64,000 nucleotides of DNA from Albugo candida (taxonomy: Eukaryota; Oomycota; Peronosporomycetes; Albuginales; Albuginaceae), in assembly GCA_905220665.1 (NCBI GenBank), contig CAJNAR010000155.1:310001-374000 (forward strand). The letters are read 5' to 3'. Below, one piece after another: positions 56,361 to 64,000 of the stretch (position 1 is its first letter; each line of letters begins with the position of its first letter). The translations under genes and the position numbers were made by a program. Below the pieces are notes generated by a model. It was not told the origin of the DNA. It did not search any database and was given only the letters and a program-made list of their open reading frames with translations.

Positions 56361-56604
56361 TACAAAAGTCTTTTTTTCGTTTCTACACATTTAAAGCCTA
56401 AAGTACATCTTTCAAACGTACACACACGTAAGCTGTCGAATCAAAAAATACGTATTCAGAGCGGAGATATGTGTGAGGAGAGACACAAGGCCGCCCATAC
56501 GTTCGAAATATCCGTTTCTCATACTGAACCTTCTGCGCTACGCTCATCGCACCTTCTGTTATGCAACGTTTCTCATTTCAGTTATGTGAATTGTAACATC
56601 CTGC

Positions 56605-59600
56605 ATGATGGAGGAAGAATGGGATGACGACTTTCTGAAGCAGCTGGAATTGCTGGAAGCACAGCATATTGGTGCGAGAAATTGCTCTCTCCTGTCACAT
56701 ACAACTGCATGCACCTCTAAAGAACAACAGTCAAAGGAAAAAAAGCAATGGGCATGCACAATGTGTACTTTTCTCAATGCAAAGACTTCATCCAAATGCG
56801 AAATTTGCGCTCATTCCATTTCATCTATTCCCGCAAAGAAAACGAGTCAGTCCACAATTTCATTTAACACGCAACAGACTGAAAAACCGGTCATTCTCAA
56901 GTCACAAGGCGCTGATCCCATAGCCAAATGCAAATATTACTTTACGAATGAAGAGTGTAAGGCCACGCTTTCTATTGACACACAGGCTAGTAAAACACTG
57001 ATTTTTCCAAGCAACTACCAGATCCGTGAATATCAGGTAAAAATCGCTGAAAAAGCGATGTATTATAACACATTGGTCTCCTTACCAACTGGACTGGGAA
57101 AGACGTTAATTGCGTCAGTTGTGATGCACAACTTTTATCGATGGTTTCCAAATGGTAAAGTGATCTTTTTAGCGCCTACAAAGCCGCTTGTGACACAGCA
57201 AATTCAAGCGTGTTATGAGGTAACCGGTCTTCCATTGGATCAAACCGCTGAAATACAAGGAAATGTGCCGAAAGAAAGTCGAAGAAAGTGGTGGAAGCAA
57301 AAACGAATTTTTTTCTGTACGCCTCAGTCATTCACAAATGACGTGAAAGAAGGCATTTTCAAGGATGCGCATCAGACAGTCTGCTTGATCATCGATGAAG
57401 CCCATCGTGCACGAGGAAATTATGCCTATTGTATGGCGATACAAGAGCTCAAGCGACGTACGCAATGGTTTCGCATTGTGGCGTTATCAGCAACTCCTGG
57501 ATCAAAGGTCGAATTGATTCAAGAAATCATTACGAATTTACAAATCTCACACATTGAAGCACGAACAATGGACGATTCCGATGTGAAGAAATATATGTTT
57601 GAGCGGAGAGAAGAGATTATAAAGTGTCCTGTTAGTGAAGAAATTAAATTAATTGGGAACTTAATTGATCGAGTATTAGACAAATTACTACGTCGTCTCG
57701 GTCAATATGGCGTCTTACAAGCTGGAAGCACGGAGAAATTGACACAATTTTATCTTTTGCAAGCTCGCGATCATTTTCGGAATACGAAGAAAAATCAGTA
57801 CCAATCGCATCAGATTCATATAATTGAAGGCGATTTTGGACTTTTGTTGAGTTGGGTTCATGCGAGGAAATTATTGCTGGTCCATGGGATCAAGCCATGC
57901 ACTGGGTACATTGAGGTCTGGAGACAAGACACCAAGCGCATTACATGGTCCAAACGAGATTTATTGGAATCAAACGAATTCAAATGCTTGCTGGAATACC
58001 TGGAATCTTTGACGTCCAACGGTGATCTTCCCCAGGACCATTCAAAGCTTGATGTACTATGCAATACCTTGGAGAAGCATTTCACGCAAGCGAAAAAAGA
58101 GACAAAAGCCATTGTATTCACACAATATCGAGCAAGTGTTGACATCATCCAAAATCGCTTATCTCAATCTATTTCCATTCGAGCCGAACGCTTTATCGGC
58201 CAAAGTAGTGTCACCTCTTCATGTTTCAACACAAAAATGGTTGAAAATCAGCGCGGTCAAACACAAAAACTACAGCAAGAAATCATCACAAATTTCAAAG
58301 CTGGGAAAATCAATGTACTGGTGGCTACGTGTATAGCTGAAGAAGGCCTGGATATTGGGCAAGTGGATCTGATTGTTCTGTACGACACCGTCACGTCTCC
58401 CGTTCGACTGATACAGCGCATGGGACGAACGGGTAGGAAGCGGATCGGTAATGTGGTGATTCTTGTCACTGAGGGAGATGAAGAGAAAAAACTACAGAGA
58501 AGTCTATCGAATGCTCGTAGTATCACCAAAGCATTGACAACAAATGCTCTGAAAAATAAATTGAGATTTGCAAAATGTCCACGAATGCTCCCAGAATCTG
58601 TCACACCGCAATTGATTTTCTCAAAAGTTTGCGTCGATACATTCGATCCTTCTCGTGTTGCTGGAATTTACACGAAAATCAAACACAATTCCCTTAGCGA
58701 TGATATAGTGAAACAAAGCTGGCGTCTGACAGAGTCGCAAAGACTGGAGCTTGTAAGGTTCAAATCGTCTTCCTTTGCCGAATTGCCTCGCGACTTTTCT
58801 TTCATTTCTTGGCCGAAATCACGGACGATGCATTCATCAACAACTTGGAGCCTGTCAGAATTGGGAGTGACATCCAAGCGATCAAAAGCTTTCATGGAAA
58901 TCGTAACATCTATTCGAAAGTTGGAAAGCACAGATTTCGCGGAGCTCAAAATCCAAAAGCCTTTGATTTTGGAAAAGTTGTACATTTCTCAAATCGATGC
59001 GTCTGTGGCCGAGGAAGCGCTTTTAGAGACGTCTTTCAGCCCCAGCAGCGAGACGTACTCAAATCAAGACTCGAGCTTGGTGGACCAAATTTCTGACACG
59101 AATCCAAGTACGCAATGCCAATTACCAGCAGAGTTACTCGATACTGGTGACCAAATGTTGCGAGAATTGGAGGCGAAAATCTCAAAAACAATGTGTTCGG
59201 AGTCGACTGAAGTCGAAGGATCAAGAGAGATGGATTTTTCGATTCCGAAGATTCCATTGCCATCGACTGCGATGAAAACACATACTTCAAATGCTAACAA
59301 TATTGTACCCTACTTTGCTGAATTCTCAGAGCCCGAAATGGAGGCCACAAAAGAAGTCGCATTGACGTCAGTCCACGACGATACACGCGCACGGAGCTCA
59401 GCGAACGATGTACAGGAGCTTGGAATTCAACAAAAAGAAGACGATGTGGCTTGCTTGATTTGCTGTACAACGGAATCCCATGACGAGAATTTGATTGTAT
59501 ATTGCGATGGTTGTGACATCACGGTCCATCAAGATTGCTACGGAATTCAATCATTGACAGAAAAGTGGTTTTGTGACGTATGTCGATGGAACAATTGTGA

Positions 59601-61585
59601 GAAGAAGTCCTCTATATCGTGTGCGCTTTGTCCAGTACGAAAAGGAGCTTACAAACGCACGGAATGTGGTCAATGGGTCCATGTTCAGTGTTTCTTATGG
59701 ATCCCAGAACTCCAGCTTAAATGTGCTACTGCTTGTGCTTTCGAATTGGGGAGTTTGGACGCATTAGACCCAGATCGTTCCCAATTGCGTTGTGAGCTAT
59801 GTCACTCCATGAAAGGAAGCGGTGTCATTCAATGTGCCTCGCCTTCATGCCTCGCTGCCTTTCACGCAACTTGTGCTTCCTTGGCAGAGACGTATATGCT
59901 CCATCAATCGTCAACTTGGCAAGCCGCAGGTGAAAGTGTCGATTTTATTGCATATTGCCCGCTCCACATACTTCGACAAGAGACATTATCTCCGAGTAGG
60001 AAAAGTGCATGTGACCAAATACTGTCACCGAGCATTTTACTATCGACTCCATCTCAAACTCGGACACGCCGCTTCCGCCGACTAAAGCGAAAACGATCCT
60101 CCGTGTCGAAAGCCATTGGACATTGTGCGTCGAAAGTACGTCGTGAGAATGTACAGCTCGCTGCTCAACTTTTTGTGGAAGAGGACGCTGAAGTTGTGGA
60201 CGCTAGTGAGGAAGATGAATATCGAAGCGATTTGAGTCAGATTTCGACGGATTCCTTTATCAACGATTCGTCCCAACTTGTGTACTCGCAAAGTGTCGCT
60301 CAGTCAAATTCGAGGAAATCAGATGATCGCATGCGTGCGATCTACGCGCAATCTATCATGGAGTCACCAGAGCTTTTCAAGTTTGATGATTTAAAGACGA
60401 AGACGGGGATTCGAGCTCCAAGAGGAAAGGCTTTACGAGGCTTGCCGGCAAACGGAGTGATTCGATCGTGCTTGAAACGATTGTATCAAGACCAAAGTGA
60501 TGAGTGTCAGCTTTCTACGAGCATCGGTGAAGAATCTGATTCAGAAGTAGAGCCTGAACATGAGATTACTCCGTCTCTTTCTATTTCGGAAATGCAAGAG
60601 AATGGGACGCAAAAAGAGGATGAAGGAGCAATGGAGGCTTCGATACGATGTTTTGATAAGAATTTGCACTTTTCGGACAGCTCTGATGCTCAACGACAAA
60701 TCCCACTAGAAGAAGACGAGAAACCACCTGAACCCCATCCGGTAGCACTCGATCAGCTTCACGATAAGACGGAGAGCGATTGTTGCAAGTCACAAGCAAC
60801 AAATCAAAACTTTGTGTCTGGCGATTCGGACACATCGAATGTCTCAAAATGCACAATCTTTATCAGCCACCAATTTGCTTCCATACACAAACAATTGTAC
60901 AAGTCAATTCAGCACGAGAGTCACATCATTACAAAGCCTCTGGACGCCGATATACTTTTGAGTCTTGGAGTCGCGGTCGTTTGTCTAATGTCGAGTCCAA
61001 TTGCCCAATGCGTCGAAGGAAAAAGATTACTTGCGTTGGCGACAATCCATCAGCGACTGATTGTCCTTTTCTACAGCTTGGAATCACCGGATTGTAACAC
61101 TCTTGAGCAAGATCCTTTCTCGATTTTGCAACACGCATGTGAGCAGAAGGAATTGGAGACGCTCAAGAAATGCGCTAATCTCGAAGTTCAGCTTCATCAT
61201 GGCATTCCAGGGGCGATCAAGTCGATGATCATGTGTGCGAGGTACGATCCTTGTCATCCTTTTACGAGACATTCGATGTTATCCTTTTGCTGATAGGAGA
61301 GAGGCGGAATCGGGATTTCCACTGTCAATTTTGGTATCAGATAAGCTCGGAAATCATCTCACAGCTGCGACAGTAAATGAAGAATTTCGAAAACGATATC
61401 ACTTTTTCTTGTCATGCCATGAAATATCAGTAAATGGAGCAATTTCACTGTCCTTCCGATTCAAATCCTTCAAAGTTGAAAAGATCCCAGTGCAAAAATT
61501 CAACTCGAACCACTGGCGACGAATGCTTCCCAACCTTTCTTTGGCAGCGGCGAATGCTATCGTTGCTCATTTTTGCGATAAATAG
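56605..61585 (+). CDS. FANCM: FANCM/Mph1/Hef-type helicase with internal PHD fingers, 2 exons
   Basis: Exon 1 56605-61241, intron 61242-61296 (55 nt), exon 2 61297-61585; 1641 aa. A RanBP2-type zinc finger (WACTMCTFLNAKTSSKCEIC) is at about residues 48-68. The SF2 helicase follows: IREYQVKIAEKAMYYNTLV, Walker A LPTGLGKT (about 160), Walker B IIDEAHRARGNYAY (about 262), ALSATPGSK, then EEGLDIGQVDLIVLYD and RLIQRMGRTGRKRIGNVVIL. Residues about 945-1110 hold a PHD plus extended PHD: ACLICCTTESHDENLIVYCD, CDITVHQDCYGIQ, CALCPVRKGAYKRTECGQWV, CELCHSMKGSGVIQC. After it comes an acidic box, EEDAEVVDASEEDE..DSFINDSSQ, like the one conserved in FANCM C-terminal regions. The last 230 residues look like a folded alpha/beta domain of unknown type, without an ERK-type nuclease motif. 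FANCM remodels stalled forks in DNA repair; the PHD part suggests histone reading. Confidence 0.9.
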
Positions 61586-61736
61586 ACATTGTTGATGAAA
61601 GTATTTAAAACTAATGATTGTAAAACTCAGCAAAGATTCCGATCAGCTAATGTTTGCATTTCATGAGCAAAGTTTCGGGAGGTTGAGGCATTCTGGACAC
61701 CCTCTTTGTCAATCCCAGCAACTTTGCATCGTGAGT

Positions 61737-62719
61737 TTAAAGCTCCCATCGATATGGACACTGAGTACATATAATGATTATACGAGTACGATCTACAATC
61801 GCCTTTCGCCTCCACTGACGATATCTAGTTCGTGAGCATCCACAACTTCGGCACTCAAACATATCGGATTCTGTAAGACCCTCTAAATCAGGTGTGTTTC
61901 GCATCACCTCATACGTCCTTTTCTTCATCCATTGTTTTCGTTGCTTTACGAGCTGCGGATTTGCCATCTCATTAGCAGACATACGAACCAATGCAGATGC
62001 ACTCAATTCCCCCGACAAAAGTCTATCGCGCAAGAAATCATTTCGAGAGTCTCGTAGATTGAATAATAGTTGTCGAGCTTTCTGTCCGTACGCTTTTGGC
62101 AACGTGCAGCTACAAAAAGGGTCATCAGTCATCATACGGTCACGTTTGTATGGAAATCTGACTGTAACGTACCACTCTTTGTACAGTTCAAATAGCTGAT
62201 TCTCGACCTCCATTACGATTCGGTCAAAGTTGTCGGTCAGCGGTCTCATTATTTTGCTCAGACAATCCTGAAACCTTCTCCTTGAATCTGTACAACAATA
62301 TCAATTGATGTGATCGCTATGACTCATAAAAACTTACAGATCGTCATGGCGTGGCTCCAGGCTTTTGAAACACGACCCAATTGGGTGAATGCAGCAATTT
62401 TCAAAAGCACTTCCAAGGGCAAGTCATTCGCAATGAACCCCACCGATTTGTTCGGACTTTCCCCGCATTTAAAGTCTGTTTTGTCACATACAAAGGCTTT
62501 GAAACGATAAAGTTGGATGGACGAAGAGAAATGACCTTTTTGACGATATCTCAATTCGAATAGCTCTTCTTCGATTTCGGAACAAAGCACTTCGTCGTGA
62601 CGTTCACTCTGCTCGGCTTCAACGATAAGGCTTGTATTCAGAGGTAGCATAGTACTACAAGGTCTGGTGACGTATATTTTCTGGAATGAAGGCATTCCTC
62701 GAGTAAGTTTACAAAGCAT
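61737..62719 (-). CDS. F-box-like plus TFIIS-like protein, 2 exons
   Basis: Exon 1 62719-62338, intron 62337-62288 (50 nt, GTAAGT...TACAG), exon 2 62287-61737; 933-nt CDS, 310 aa. Exon 1 ends in a short F-box-like helix set (NDLPLEVLLKIAAFTQLGRV, SKAWSHAM), continuing across the intron into YSRRRFQDCLSKI. Exon 2 carries the TFIIS central domain (YGQKARQLLFNLRDSRNDFL, RDRLLSGELSASALVRMSA, then NEMANPQLVKQRKQWMKKRT). Last comes a zinc ribbon with four cysteines, FECRSCGCSRTRYRQW...CTQCPYRWEL. In classical TFIIS the ribbon hairpin is RSADEP, whose Asp-Glu pair stimulates RNA cleavage by polymerase II. Here it reads KAIVDRTR, with only one acidic residue. Elongin A is the known precedent for mixing TFIIS homology with an F-box. 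Convergent with FANCM (151 bp apart). Confidence 0.75.
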
Positions 62720-64000
62720 TATGACTGGTTGAAATATTATATAAGATTGATCCAATTGCAATCAGCTAACTTTGTGGCATGATAATACCACAAACGCCAT
62801 CATTTGGCTTTCGTGCAGAGTGCTCTGATATTGGTCTAAAATCTAAATTAAAGAGAGTAGTTTAGGCAAGCTGATTCATCATCCCCAGCTCTTTATTTAC
62901 TACTAAAAGCATAAACCATGTTTCTCATAAATCACACATATTCGTATCAGTCAAACTATAATCAGAGTATACCGCATTACGGTTGCACGGGCCCTATCCA
63001 CCGGCTCGTTATATTTGTGTATTTGTGCTGACATGTGTCGCAGTGGATAGGCAAGTACTGCAGCGAAGACGCGTATTTGAGTTATACGCATTGGACTGCA
63101 GAAAACTCTAATACGATCGTTTTGCTGCGATAAAATTTGTGTACAGCGTAAGAAAGTATACATGCCTCAGGTTACACAGACAATTTTGTGAGCTCATACC
63201 GGTGCGTCAAATTCGTACCAAATTGTGATACGAGTTTTATACCTGTTAATCGCCGTATATAATAGCCACTCATACGTGACCAGAGGGCGCCATCAAATTT
63301 GCGGAATGCCGTTTAGTGAACAAGGAAATGCATGCAATTATACCGAACTTTCTAACCTAGAGAGAACTCACTCCAAGGTTTCGCAGAATGCCCATAACAC
63401 TTTTAACGTGGAGGTTTAGCGTTGAGGCGTTTGTTCATCCGATGTATTCTCACGAGCACTTACTTCTGTGGGTGGGCGATGGCCATCACGGCTAACTATT
63501 CAATATGCCAAAAAATAAGACCACAGACTTTCATGCTTGGCTTTAAGGTTACATGGTATACGATGCAGCAAAGTTCATAGCAAACACTATGCAATTCAAG
63601 CAACAAAAGTGAGAGAATACGTTGTTCGTATTCAATTGCCGATTTCCAAACTGCTGTGGCGACGGAATGGACAAGATTGCGAGACTCACAAGAAGCACAT
63701 CTCAGGCGGTATGGTCGCGTCGGAATTATAGAATCGCATTGTCAAGAAACGAGGGATGTGTGCAGCTGTCGAGGAGGGGGTCTATATTTGAAGCAATCAA
63801 GTCGATGCTCCACCAAAACCCTATCATAATCGCTCAGCACACAATTTTGATGTCACGGACATGAAGTTGTAGCCATCGTACCGACCTATCCATTCGACAC
63901 TATTAGATGTGTGCTTGTGCTGAGTTGGCAATCAAACTCATTTAGAAGCTTCTTGATGCCATTCTTTTGTGGACAGAACTCCACAAAAGGTTATATGAAA
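62720..64000. other. right-edge segment, no confident gene
   Basis: About 1.3 kb. It is AT-rich near 62.8-63.3 kb. From about 63.84 kb one frame reads GHEVVAIVPTYPFDTI, which recalls the end of DDE transposases (GHEVxRxPPYHxxxNPIE) but lacks their key residues. It may be a decayed DNA transposon; this is weak. The short ORFs at 63537-63731 and 63622-63864 have no support. Confidence 0.35.

Noticed and set aside
1..64000. Transfer RNA or ribosomal RNA genes
   Set aside because: GTTCGAA-like strings (for example near 17118) are not flanked by an acceptor stem or anticodon arm, and no rRNA-like stretch was recognised. A covariance-model search was not possible.
63622..64000. DDE transposase gene at the right edge
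   Set aside because: Only a short similarity (GHEVVAIVPTYPF) without catalytic residues. The frame is cut by the window end.

Overview
The window is nuclear DNA from a flagellate-forming, intron-containing protist, most likely an oomycete. An obligate biotroph of the Albugo (white rust) kind would fit, but that genus is my inference. The evidence is: GT-AG introns that are almost all 47-111 nt; intergenic gaps as short as 39-150 bp; two divergent members of the oomycete-type bZIP family; ciliary and centriolar genes (CEP44, EFHB); and several small genes with signal peptides and no recognisable domain, typical of candidate effectors. Exon structures below were worked out by eye. Each was required to keep the reading frame across every junction.

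Layout. (1) 1-14 kb, gene-rich: a possible partial gene at the left edge, REXO4 (6 exons, minus), a secreted YWTD-propeller protein, a bZIP factor, a pair of paralogous secreted proteins (6161-7462 minus, 10111-11043 plus), then CEP44 (minus) and a coiled-coil gene (plus) starting 39 bp apart. (2) 14-38 kb, gene-poor and repeat-rich: three members of a small secreted protein family, a degraded direct segmental duplication (block A about 18.1-20.7 and 24.6-25.2 kb; block B about 34.2-37.6 kb), three pieces of one non-LTR retrotransposon (LINE) family, a 219-bp tandem dimer and a possible solo LTR. (3) 38.9-62.7 kb, dense housekeeping genes: PRPF18, NCA2, EFHB, two long coiled-coil proteins (one with a GOLD domain), ankyrin-FYVE, a second bZIP, XPC/Rad4, a kynurenine-type aminotransferase, a FANCM helicase carrying PHD fingers, and an F-box/TFIIS-like protein. 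(4) 62.7-64 kb, no confident gene.

Together the genes serve splicing (PRPF18), rRNA or RNA exonuclease work (REXO4), DNA repair (XPC, FANCM), transcription elongation (TFIIS-like), endosomal lipid recognition (FYVE, GOLD), flagella and centrioles (CEP44, EFHB) and secretion. The contrast between compact housekeeping blocks and a repeat-filled block with decaying secreted-protein genes is the 'two-speed' layout seen in plant-pathogenic oomycetes.

The most unusual items are the FANCM-PHD architecture, the F-box/TFIIS fusion with an altered zinc ribbon, and the birth and decay of a secreted-protein cluster between LINE copies. No complete previously undescribed system was demonstrated.
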